From NCBI GenBank assembly GCA_020632715.1, contig JACKFA010000004.1, positions 372,001-436,000 on the forward strand: DNA of 64,000 nucleotides, in the 5' to 3' direction. This DNA is from Deltaproteobacteria bacterium (lineage in GTDB: Bacteria; Myxococcota_A; UBA9042; PHBI01). Shown one piece after another: positions 39,375 to 48,455 of the stretch. The position numbers and the translations under genes were made by a program. Numbering within the stretch: position 1 is the stretch's first letter; every line of letters begins with the position of its first letter. The notes under the pieces are model-generated. The model was given only the letters and a program-made list of their open reading frames with translations, made no database searches and was not told the DNA's origin.

Positions 39375-40465
39375 GCATCGGCACCGTCGTCGCCGGCCTC
39401 CTCTGGCCGTGGGCGCTCTGCGCGGCGCTCCTGGGCCTGCACCTCGCGCTCCCGGCGCGCCGCGTCGCCGGCTACGTGCGCGACCCGGCCAGCGGGGAGC
39501 CGCTGCGCTACAGGCTGAACGGCCTCCTCGTGCTCGCGGTGGCCGTCGCCGCCTGGGCCGGCGCGGGGGCGGCGGGCCTCGCGCCCTGGGACTGGCTCTG
39601 GACCATCCGCTGGCCCGCCCTCGCCGGGGCGTGCGCGATGGGCCTCGCGTTCACGGCCTGGATCGTCCTCCCCGCGCCGCCCACCGGGAAGCCGCTCCTC
39701 GCCGACCTCTTCCTCGGGCGCCTCGAGAACCCGCGCCTCCTCGGCGGGCGCGTCGACGCGAAGATGTTCCTCTACCTCTTCGGCGCCGTGCTCCTCGCGC
39801 TGAACCTGCTCGCCTTCGCCGCGCGCCACGTCACCCTCTACGGGTGGGGCGGCGCGTCCCCCGGCGTGCTCGTCCACACCGCGCTCTTCGCGTGGTTCGT
39901 GGTCGACTACCTCGTGTTCGAGAAGGTCCACCTCTGGACCTACGACCTCTTCGCCGAGCGCGTCGGCTTCAAGCTCGGCTGGGGCTGCCTCACGTTCTAC
40001 CCGTTCTTCTACGCCGTGGGTCTCTGGGGCGTCGCCGAGCGCCCCGACCCCGGCCACGGCGCGCTCTACTACGTCGTCGCGGCCGTCGTCTTCTTCGCCG
40101 GCTGGTCGCTCGCGCGCGGCGCGAACCTGCAGAAGTTCGCGTTCAAGACGGCGCCCGAGCGCGCGTTCCTCGGCGTCTTCGCGCCCCGCACCGTCGACGA
40201 CGGCGCCCGGAGGCTCCTCGTCTCGGGCTTCTGGGGCGTCTCGCGGCACGTGAACTACCTCGGCGAGATCCTCATGGCCACGGGCCTCGCGCTCGCGCTC
40301 GGCTGGCCGGGGGTCGTCTGGCCGTGGCTCTACCCGCTCTACTACGTGGGCCTCCTCGTCCCGCGCGAGCGCGACGACGACCGCCGCTGCGCCGCGAAGT
40401 ACGGCCCGCTCTGGGCCGAGTACAAGCGCGCCGTCCCGCGGCGGATCGTCCCCTGGCTGTACTGA
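39371..40465 (+). CDS. ERG4/ERG24-family sterol reductase (C-14 reductase-like)
   Basis: 364 aa, polytopic (about 8-10 membrane segments). It carries both family signatures: LGRLENPR (115-122, cf. GRELNPR) and the C-terminal block SRHVNYLGEI (291-300), PRERDDDRRC (331-340), KYGPLWAEY (343-351), ending VPRRIVPWLY. The C-terminal block follows the sterol reductase pattern RxExRCxxKYGxxWxxYxxxVPxRIxPxIY closely. These NADPH enzymes reduce the C14 or C24 double bond of sterols in eukaryotes. A few bacteria, including some myxobacteria, make sterols. Double-bond specificity is not settled by sequence. Coupled to the SDR upstream. Confidence 0.88.
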   Translation: MSIGTVVAGLLWPWALCAALLGLHLALPARRVAGYVRDPASGEPLRYRLNGLLVLAVAVAAWAGAGAAGLAPWDWLWTIRWPALAGACAMGLAFTAWIVLPAPPTGKPLLADLFLGRLENPRLLGGRVDAKMFLYLFGAVLLALNLLAFAARHVTLYGWGGASPGVLVHTALFAWFVVDYLVFEKVHLWTYDLFAERVGFKLGWGCLTFYPFFYAVGLWGVAERPDPGHGALYYVVAAVVFFAGWSLARGANLQKFAFKTAPERAFLGVFAPRTVDDGARRLLVSGFWGVSRHVNYLGEILMATGLALALGWPGVVWPWLYPLYYVGLLVPRERDDDRRCAAKYGPLWAEYKRAVPRRIVPWLY

Positions 40466-40479
40466 GCCTCGCGCGCGCG

Positions 40480-41193
40480 TCAGCTCCAGTAGCGCCCGTC
40501 CACGCGCCCGATGAAGTCGACGAGGTTCGCGTGGCTCCGCACCCGGTCGCGCACGGCGCCCTCGACGACGCCGCGCACCTCCGTCGCGAGGAAGCCGTAG
40601 ATCACGGCGTCGACGCCGGTCGGGCGGTCGCCGTGCAGGAAGGGGCGCGCGCCCAGCGCGTCGGCGACCGCGTCGACGACGGCGCAGCCCAGCGCCTCCA
40701 CCTCGTCGCGCGAGAGCTCGAGGATCCCGTGCTTGTCGAGCTTCTCGAGCTGCCGCGCCTTCACCTGCGGGATCGCCATCTCGAACACCGACGCCGGGAT
40801 GAACGCGCGCAGGTACTCTCGCGCGCGCTCGAAGTTCTCGTCGATGCAGAAGGTCTCCCACGTCCGCACCATGCGCAGCGTCTCCTCGAGCGACAGGCGC
40901 ACGAGCAGCGACTGGTGCCGCTCGCGCCCGCTCAGCCCGGCGTCGAGGTCGACGCCCCAGGTGCGCGCGACGTGGCGGATGATCCGCTCGGACTCCGGCA
41001 TCACGACGTCGCCGTGCTCGATGAACGGGAGCCGCCCGTTCGGCGAGCGGTCGAAGAGCACGTGCTCCGTCTCGAACCGCACGCCCGCCATGTGCAGGTG
41101 CGTCTCGAGCTTCATGCAGAAGGGGCTGATGCTCGGGATCCGCGCCGTCCCCGGCATGCTGTAGACCTTGAGCGCGTCGTTCTTCGTGGCCAT
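40480..41193 (-). CDS. Glutathione S-transferase-like (metaxin/Tom37-type) protein
   Basis: 237 aa. The N-terminal thioredoxin-like half has SPFCMKLETHLHMAGVRFE, then GRLPFIEHGDVVMPESERII, the pattern of GST N-domains of the metaxin/failed-axon type with a single Cys. The helical C-domain follows (RPFLHGDRPTGVDAVIYGFL). GGAGG lies seven bases before ATG 41193. Predicted cytosolic glutathione- or xenobiotic-handling protein, substrate unknown. Its stop is 14 bases from that of the sterol reductase-like gene (convergent). Confidence 0.88.
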   Translation of the reverse strand: MATKNDALKVYSMPGTARIPSISPFCMKLETHLHMAGVRFETEHVLFDRSPNGRLPFIEHGDVVMPESERIIRHVARTWGVDLDAGLSGRERHQSLLVRLSLEETLRMVRTWETFCIDENFERAREYLRAFIPASVFEMAIPQVKARQLEKLDKHGILELSRDEVEALGCAVVDAVADALGARPFLHGDRPTGVDAVIYGFLATEVRGVVEGAVRDRVRSHANLVDFIGRVDGRYWS

Positions 41194-41264
41194 GTCGTCA
41201 CCTCCGACGCCCACCGTGCCACGACCGCACCCCCGCCTCGGTGAGCGCTCGGGTAGCCGCCGCG

Positions 41265-44200
41265 CTACCCGGCGGCCGCGGCGCGCCGGAGCGTCTCCGC
41301 GTGCTCGGGCACCGCCGCGAGGAAGCTCTCCCGCAACGCCTCGTCGGAGATCCGCGCCGCCGCGCTCAGGAGCGCCGCCCGCGCGTCCACGAGGAGGCTC
41401 CCGGCGCGCGCCGCGTCGCCGTCGGCCGCCACGGCGTCGATGAACGCGAGGCGCACGAGCGGGGCGCGCCGCAGGCGGTGTCCCGTCTCGACGAGCGCGG
41501 CCCAGGCGACGTCGGCGTCCTCTCGGGCCCCCGCGAGCTCGCCCCGGGCGCGCCGCACGCGGCTCCGGGTCGCCAGCGCCCCCGGCAGGTGCGGCGGGTG
41601 GCGCGCGAGGCTCTCGACGGCGCTCTCGGCGAGCGCCTCGGCCCGGTCGAGCTCTCCGGCGGCGACCGCGAGCTGGGCGAGGCGGGCGCGGATCTGCCCG
41701 CGCACGAGCGCCACGTCCCACGCCGCGAGCGCGAGGTCGACCTCCGCGATGCCGGCGTCGAGGCGCCCCTGGAACGCCGCCGCGAGCCCGGCGTACTGCC
41801 GCAGCACGAGCGCGAGCCGCCCCGGGAGCGCCTCCCCCTCGAGCGCGCGCGCGACCGCCTCCGCCCGCGCCCAGGCGCCCACCTTCAGGAGCTCGTCCGC
41901 CGCGTTCGCGCGCTGCGCCACCGCGAGCGTCGTCTCCCCGTGCGCCCACATCGCGGTCGACGCCGCGAGGAAGCTCTGCGCCGCGGCCGCGTGGTCGCCG
42001 GCGTCGACGAAGATGAAGGCGCGCGCCTGCTCGAGCCACATGCGCGCGGCGTCCGGCACGGGCACGTCCGCGGGGAGCTCCACGAAGCGCCGCACGAGCT
42101 CGGGGCACAGGTGGCTCGCGCCGCAGCTGATGAGGCTCCCGACGAGGCGCGCCCCCGCGTGGGCGAGCCTCGCGTCGCTGACGCCGTCCCGCGCCCACCG
42201 CGCCGAGAGCCGGTCGCCCGCGTCGCGCGCGAGGTCGAGCCGCCCCGAGTAGGGCGCGGTCGATCCCACGAGCCCCGCCGCGCGGAACCACGTGTCGCTC
42301 CCGTCGGTGGCGGCCGCCAGCGCCCGCCCGGCGTGCTCCGCGGTCGCCTTCGTGCGCCCGTCGATGAGGGCGAGCCACGCCTCGCTCACCTCGACGCGCG
42401 CGAGGTCCTCGCCCGCGAGCGCGCCGCCGACCGCGCGCGCGGCCTCGGCGCAGCGCCGCGCCCCCTCCGCGTCGCCGCCGGTAGGCCTCCTCGGCGGCCG
42501 CGGCCCACCAGGAGCGTGGCCTCGGCAGGGTCGTCGCCGAGCGCGAGGTGGAACGCGACGGCGGCGGCGCGGGCCTCGCGCGGGGCGAGCCAGCGCCCGG
42601 CGAGGCGGTGGCCGCGGCGGCGGTCGCCGTCGGTCGCCATGGCGTAGGCGGCCTCGCGGAGCAGATCGTGGCGGAAGGCGGCCTCGCGCGCGCCGTCGTA
42701 GCGCGACGTCGCGTGGGGGGTCACGAGCGCCTCGCGGGCGAGCGCCGCGACGTGCTCCGCGACGACCTCCGGCGCGAGGTCCGCGGTGGCCGCGACCCCC
42801 TCGACCCAGAAGTCCGCGCCGAACACGCTCGCCGCGCGCAGGACGCGCCGCGCGACCGGGTGGAGCTGCTCGAGCCGCGCCTGCAGCATCATCCGCACGG
42901 TGTCCGGCGTGTCGCCGCCGGGGTCGACGACGGCGGCGCGCGCGAGCTCCTCGAGGAAGAGCGGGTGCCCGGCGCCCTTCGCGGCGATGGCCGCCACCCG
43001 CGCCGGCGCCTCGCCCGGGAGCAGCGCCGCGACGGAGCTCGCGCGCGGCCGCCGCCGACAGAGGCGCGAGCCGCACGTGGAGGTGGAGCGCCGCGCCGAG
43101 CTCGGCCGCGAGCGCGTCGGCCGCCGACGCCCGCGCGGCGAGGAGCCAGAGCACCGGCAGCGCCAGGTCGCGCGCGAGCCGGAAGAGCAGCTGCCGCGAC
43201 GACAGGTCGGCCCACTGGAGGTCGTCGAGCGCGACGACGACGGGCTCCTCGCGCCCCGCCTCGGCGAGGAGCGCGGTGAGCGGCCTCGCGGCGCGCGGCC
43301 GCAGCGGAGGGGTCGGTGGCGCCGCCGTCGCGCGACCTCGGCGGCGACGAGCTCGCCCAGCACCGGGTGAGCCGCGGCCTCCGCCGCCCCAGCGCCGCCA
43401 CCACGAGCTCGGCCACGAGCGCAGGCGAAACGTCGCCGCGGGCCCGCGTCGCCGCGCGCCACGAAGACCGCGCCAGGCGCCCCCCGCGAGGAAGGCGCGC
43501 GCAGGCGTGACTTCCCGGACCCCGGCTCGCCGGCCACGAGGACGCAGCGCGCGGCGCGCTCCTCAGCCACCTCGGCGAGCGCTCCCTCGAGCGCGAGGCG
43601 CTGGGCGCGGCGGCCCACGAAGGGGCCGACCTCGTGGTCACCGGCGGCGCGGGTCGCGACGAGGCGCTCCGTGGCGGCGTCAGAGGGCGACCGGGGCGGC
43701 GCCGAGGAGGCGGAAGCCGCGCGCGACGACGTCGCCGACGGTGTGCGCGCCGCCGACGAGGGCGAGGCCGGTCGCGACGGCCGTCGCGAGCCCCGCGGCG
43801 GCGTGGATCTCCCGCGCGCAGCGGATCGCCGCCGCGGCGCCATCGGCGGCGCTCCCGCGCCGGAGACGGCGACGAACAGGCCCTCCGGGGTCACCTCGAG
43901 CCGCCCGCCGTGGCGCGCCGCGAGGGCGGCGAGGCGCGAGTCGCCGGGGGCGGGGCCGGCGATGGACACAGTGGCGCCGCCGTCCGCGGCCGCGGGGCCC
44001 CGACGCAGACGACCGAGACGACGCGGCGCTCGTCGCGCGACAGGGGGCTCGATCATGGCGGCCCCGTCGGCCTCGGCGGCGAGGGCGGCGGCCACGGCGG
44101 CGCCGTCGGCGGGGCAGCTCGCCGGATCGCGGGCGAGGAGCGCGGCGACGAGGCGCGCGAGCCAGGCAGGGCCGCGGCCGCCGAGCTCCGCGAGCACCGG

Positions 44201-44874
44201 GGGCGCGGCGACGGCGGCGCGTGCCCAGGCGGTGACGGCGTCGGGCGCGACGATGAGGGGGCGCCCCGCGAGCGCCTCGAAGAGGATGGCGCCGAGGGCG
44301 TAGACGTCGGCGCGGGCGTCGACGGCGTGGTCGCCGCGGATCTGCTCGGGCGCCATGTAGGCGGGCGTGCCGAGGATCGCGCCGGGGACGGTGAGCGTGG
44401 CCTCGCCGGGGTCGCGGGCGATGCCGAAGTCGATGAGCGTGGCGGCGCCGACGTCGTCGCCCGGGAGGACCACGTTCGAGGGCTTCAGATCCCGGTGCAC
44501 GACGCCGGCGGCGTGGACCGTCGCCAGCGCCCCGGCGAGCCGGCGCGCGAGGGCGAGGACCGCGTCGGCGTCGAGGGGCCCTGTCGGAGGCGCTCGCGCA
44601 GGGTCGCGCCGGAGACGAGCGCCATCACGAGGAAGGGGGCGCCATCGGCCTCGCCGTCGGCGAGGTGGCGGACGACGCCCGGCGCGTCGAGGCGCGCGAG
44701 GATGGCGGCCTCGCGGCGGAAGCGCGCGCCGTCGGCGTCGGCCGAGAGCACCTTCGCGGCGACGTCCGCGCCGGTCGCGAGGTCCCGCGCGCGATAGACC
44801 GCGCCGGACGCGCCGCGCCCGATGACGGCGTCGAGCCGCCAGCGCCCAGCGAGAGTCGTGCCTTCCTGTGTCAG
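41265..44874 (-). pseudogene. Kinase-cyclase-like-AAA-TPR regulator, multiply frameshifted
   Basis: Read piecewise, the order is: Ser/Thr kinase (GRGASGAVYRA, VAAKVL, HRDLKPSNV, DFGIA, GTPAYMAPEQI); a degenerate class III cyclase-like segment (AIRCAREIHAAAG, VGDVVARGFRLLG); an AAA ATPase (VGPFVGRRAQ, Walker A GEPGSGKS near 43530, Walker B VVVALDDLQWAD near 43205, GHPLFLEELARA); then a long TPR-like tail intact from about 42470 to the stop. At least seven frame changes occur between 42.47 and 44.59 kb, several at C or G runs (44580: four C where five restore the frame). Conserved motifs survive on both sides of each shift, so assembly errors or very recent decay are likely. Start unclear: CTG 44874 follows GGAGG; ATG 44964 would overlap the FHA gene. 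Confidence 0.75.
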
Positions 44875-44962
44875 GGGACCTCCACCCCCGACGATAGCAG
44901 AAGGCCGCGCCGCGACACGCAGCGGCGCGCGCCGACGCCGCTTTCGTGGTAATCCGGGAGGC

Positions 44963-45808
44963 ATGGCCGGAAAGCCCACCGACGCTCTCCCGACCGCAGG
45001 CGCGCGATGCGTGCGCTGCGCGGGCGCCGGGCGCGCGCGGGGGCTCCTCTGCGGGCCGTGCGCGGCGGCGCTCACGCCGGCCGCGCCGCTCCTGCCGCAT
45101 CACATCGAGGGGCAGGGCGCGCGCGACGACGCCTGGCTCGTCGACTGCTGGGGGCGGCCGCACGCGCTCGACGACGACGCGAGCATCGGCCGCGAGGGCG
45201 GCACGCTGCGCCTCCTCTCCGGGGCGGTCTCGCGCCTCCACGCGGCGGTCGCCCGCGACGCGGGCGGCGGGTTCACGGCGCGCGACCTGGGGAGCCGGAA
45301 CGGCACGCGCCTCGACGGCGCGCCGCTCGGAACGGAGCCGCGCCCGCTCGCGCCCGGAGCGACCCTCCACGTCGCGGACGTCGGCTTCGTCTACGTCGCC
45401 GGCCCCCTCACCGCCGCCGACGTCGCGCCGGCCACCGTCCGCACGCTGACGCTCGCGGCGGCGGCGGGCCCCGCGCCGGGGCTCGGCTTCGCCCTCCACG
45501 AGAACCCGATGGGCGGCGGCGGCGTGCTCGAGACGCACGACGGGCGCACCGTGGAGCTGCCGCTGCTCCAGCTCGAGCTCGTTCAGCTCCTGCTCGCCGA
45601 GTGGGAGCGCGGCGCGGACGGCGCGCCCGAGGTGCGCGGCTGGGTCGCGTCGGCCTGGCTCACGTCGGTGCTCTCATGGGACACGCCGAGCCCGGGGCCG
45701 GACCACCTGAAGCAGCTCGTGCGGCGGACGCGCGCGCAGCTCGCGGGGAGCGGCGTGGGCGTCGAGGCGCGGCGCGGCGCGGGCTACCGCTTGTCGCGGG
45801 AGGGCTGA
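44963..45808 (+). CDS. FHA-domain regulator with zinc ribbon and winged helix
   Basis: 281 aa from ATG 44963, preceded by GGGAGG. Three parts: N-terminal Cys cluster (CVRCAGAG...LLCGPC, 15-33); FHA domain (about 70-130: SIGREGGTLRL, SRLHAAV, DLGSRNGTRLDG, with the phosphothreonine-binding Arg, Ser and Asn); C-terminal winged-helix of the OmpR/trans_reg_C kind (about 190-280: VELPLLQLELVQLLL, DHLKQLVRRTR, GAGYRLSREG). FHA domains bind phosphothreonine. Divergent placement beside a Ser/Thr kinase gene suggests the kinase controls this DNA-binding protein; this is inference. Confidence 0.88.
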   Translation: MAGKPTDALPTAGARCVRCAGAGRARGLLCGPCAAALTPAAPLLPHHIEGQGARDDAWLVDCWGRPHALDDDASIGREGGTLRLLSGAVSRLHAAVARDAGGGFTARDLGSRNGTRLDGAPLGTEPRPLAPGATLHVADVGFVYVAGPLTAADVAPATVRTLTLAAAAGPAPGLGFALHENPMGGGGVLETHDGRTVELPLLQLELVQLLLAEWERGADGAPEVRGWVASAWLTSVLSWDTPSPGPDHLKQLVRRTRAQLAGSGVGVEARRGAGYRLSREG

Positions 45809-45817
45809 GCCCCTCGC

Positions 45818-48259
45818 TCAGAACTGGCCGAAGTCCGTGTCGTCGAGAGATCCGCGGCCGCTCGGCCCGCTGGGGGGCCGCCGGGGCCGCCGCGCGCGGA
45901 GCCGGCGCCGACAGGCGCGCCAGCGCCCGGTGCGCGGGTTCGCGGTCGGCCGCACCTCGGGCTCACGCCGCGCCTGCGGCGCCGACCGCGCGGACGCCGA
46001 CGGGCGCTGCTGCTGCTTCTGCTGCTCGAGGTCGAACCGCGCGAGCGCCACCTCGAGGTCGGACGCCTCGCCCGAGAGCTCCTCGGCGGCCGCCGCGTTC
46101 TCCTCGGAGGTCGCCGTGTTGCGCTGGATGATGTCGTTCACCTGGAGCAGGCCCTCGTTGATCTGCGCGATCCCCTCGGCCTGATCGTTGCTCGCCGTCG
46201 CGATGCGGTGGACGTGCTCGGACACCTGCCCGACCCGCTCGACGATGCCCGCGAGCGCCCCCGCCGTCTCGTGGGCGATGGTCGTGCCGCGCTCGACGCG
46301 CGTGATGGAGGCGCCGATCATCTCGGTCGTCTCCTGCGCGGCGCGGGCGCTCCGAGCGGCGAGGTTCCGCACCTCCTCGGCGACGACCGCGAAGCCCTTC
46401 CCGTGCTGCCCGGCGCGCGCCGCCTCGACGGCCGCGTTGAGCGCGAGCAGGTTCGTCTGGAAGGCGATGTCGTCGATGACCTTGATGATCCGCGAGATGT
46501 CGTTGCTCGCCGACGCGATCCCCTGCATCGCGTCGACCATCTCGCGCATCGCGCCGTCGCCCTTCGCCGCGTCGTCGCGCGCCGCCATCGCGAGCGAGCT
46601 CGCCTGGGTCGCGCTGTCGGCGTTCATGCGGGTCTGCTGCGCGACCTGGCCCATCTGGGCGGAGATCTCCTCGAGCGTCGCGGCCTGCTCGGCCGCCCCG
46701 TCCGCCAACCCCTTGGCCGACATACGGATCTGCCCGCTCTTGTGCCGCACCTCGGTCGCCGACTCGTTCGCGTCCTGGAGCACCGCCGTCAGCGCCTCGG
46801 CCGTCGCGTTCCACGCGTCCTTGAGCGCCTTGTACTCCCCGGCGTAGGCCCCGCCGACGCGCGCCGTGAGGTCCCCCTCGGCGGCCCGCGCGAGCACGTC
46901 GCGCACCTCGGTCAACGGCTCGACGAACGCCTGGAGGATCCCGTTCGTGCCCTCCATGATGCCGCGGTAGGCGCCCTTGAAGCCGCTCGCGTCGGCGCGG
47001 CGCGAGAGATCCCCGTGCCGCGCGTGCTGGATGAGCGCGTCGACCTCCGTCGAGAAGCCGCGGAGCGTCGTGGAGATGGCGCCGAGGCTGCGCGCGAGCT
47101 CCGCGATCTCGTCCTGCCCGTCGTGGGCGATGTTCTGGTCGACGTCGCCGTCGGCGATGCGGCGCGCCGCCTCGGCCATGGTGCGCATCGGCCGCGCGAC
47201 CTTCCGGCCGAGCGTGATGCCGCCGATGACGATGAGCGTGAACGAGATGGCGGCCCCGATGGCGATGTTCGTCCAGATGGCGTCGACCGAGGCGAGGATG
47301 TCCGAGTGCGGCACCTGCACGACGACGCCCCAGTTCATGCCGGGGTAGCCGAGCGCGCCCTGGAGGTGGCTGAAGCCGGCGACGTCGGTGCCCTCGTCGT
47401 CGGTGATGTCCATGTCGCCGCTCTCGCCGGCGCGGACGCGCTGCACGGCCTCGCTGGCGACCACCTTGTGCTCGTACTCGCCGTTCGCCTCCTTCGGCAC
47501 GTTCTCGGCGACGATGACCGTCCCGTCAGCGGCCACCACGATCACGTGGGCGCCCTCGTACCCAGCGTGCTTCAGGCGCTCGTCGGTCACCTTCGCGATC
47601 TGCGTCACGACCGCGTCGATCGACGCGAAGTTCTTCCAGTAGGCGATGACGTTGCCGGCGTCATCGTGGACCGGCGCCGAGAACCCGACGACCCGCCCCG
47701 TGCCGCCCGTGACCGCGGCGACGTCCGGGTCGGTGTAGACGTCCTCGATGTAGGTCCCGTCGGCCTGATCGTTCCCCGGCGCCGTGAACGGCATGCGCCG
47801 CGTGAAGCGCCCGGCGCGCACCGCCTGGAACCACGCGGCGTCGGCGAAGCTCCGCTTGTAGAGCGCGCTCGTGTCGAGCGGCTTCCCGGCCGCGTCGTGG
47901 GCGTTCGCGGCGATGACGCGACCGCTCGTGTCGACGAGCACCATGAGCGGGTAGAGCCCGTACGCCTCCACGTAGCGGTCCATCGCCTTCACGATGGGCG
48001 AGCCCGGCAGGTACCAGTGCGCGCGGTCCTGGACGGCCTCGTTGTAGCCGAAGGCCTGGACGTCGCCGTAGCGCTCGAACAGGTTGCGGTCGATCTTGTC
48101 GGCCACGCTGGCCGCGTAGTCCTCGAGGCGCGTCCCCTGCGTGGTCCGGATGTCGCCGGTGCTGCCGATCGTGATGAACCCGAGGACGAGCGTCGGGAGC
48201 AACCCGAACCCGATGAACAGGAACACCAGCTTGTGGGCGAGCGAGAGCTTCTTGATCAT
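45818..48259 (-). CDS. Methyl-accepting chemotaxis protein with Cache sensor
   Basis: 813 aa from ATG 48259. Transmembrane helix near 10-30 (KLVFLFIGFGLLPTLVLGF), a periplasmic dCache-like domain (about 35-300), a second helix near 310-330 (AIGAAISFTLIVIGGITLG), HAMP, a second HAMP-like stretch, and a signalling domain with the hairpin tip IAFQTNLLALNAAVEAARAG. It ends DDTDFGQF, with no NWETF-type methylation tether. Just before that end, residues read as an Arg-rich run (about 45845-45925), while the adjacent frame reads an A/P-rich linker, so two compensating indels may be present. Divergent from the SRPBCC-epimerase gene; no che genes are in the window. Confidence 0.93.
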   Translation of the reverse strand: MIKKLSLAHKLVFLFIGFGLLPTLVLGFITIGSTGDIRTTQGTRLEDYAASVADKIDRNLFERYGDVQAFGYNEAVQDRAHWYLPGSPIVKAMDRYVEAYGLYPLMVLVDTSGRVIAANAHDAAGKPLDTSALYKRSFADAAWFQAVRAGRFTRRMPFTAPGNDQADGTYIEDVYTDPDVAAVTGGTGRVVGFSAPVHDDAGNVIAYWKNFASIDAVVTQIAKVTDERLKHAGYEGAHVIVVAADGTVIVAENVPKEANGEYEHKVVASEAVQRVRAGESGDMDITDDEGTDVAGFSHLQGALGYPGMNWGVVVQVPHSDILASVDAIWTNIAIGAAISFTLIVIGGITLGRKVARPMRTMAEAARRIADGDVDQNIAHDGQDEIAELARSLGAISTTLRGFSTEVDALIQHARHGDLSRRADASGFKGAYRGIMEGTNGILQAFVEPLTEVRDVLARAAEGDLTARVGGAYAGEYKALKDAWNATAEALTAVLQDANESATEVRHKSGQIRMSAKGLADGAAEQAATLEEISAQMGQVAQQTRMNADSATQASSLAMAARDDAAKGDGAMREMVDAMQGIASASNDISRIIKVIDDIAFQTNLLALNAAVEAARAGQHGKGFAVVAEEVRNLAARSARAAQETTEMIGASITRVERGTTIAHETAGALAGIVERVGQVSEHVHRIATASNDQAEGIAQINEGLLQVNDIIQRNTATSEENAAAAEELSGEASDLEVALARFDLEQQKQQQRPSASARSAPQARREPEVRPTANPRTGRWRACRRRLRARRPRRPPSGPSGRGSLDDTDFGQF

Positions 48260-48455
48260 GGACGACGACCTCGGCGCGGGCGAAGCGCGCGGCTGGCGGA
48301 AGCGAACCCCGGGGGCTCCGGCACGAGGGCCGGTCATGGGGGCGACTCCGTGTGACAACGGTGACTTGGCCGCCGGGCTTGAGGCCGCGCCGCGCCTCGC
48401 GGTAACCATGGAGGTCCCGATCGGCTCCTGGCCGACGTCTCCGAGGGTCCCGAAG

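Noticed and set aside
41251..41270. GGGTAG-N8-CTACCC inverted repeat as a terminator
   Set aside because: Only a 6-bp stem with an 8-base loop overlapping the kinase/ATPase stop codon and no U-tract.
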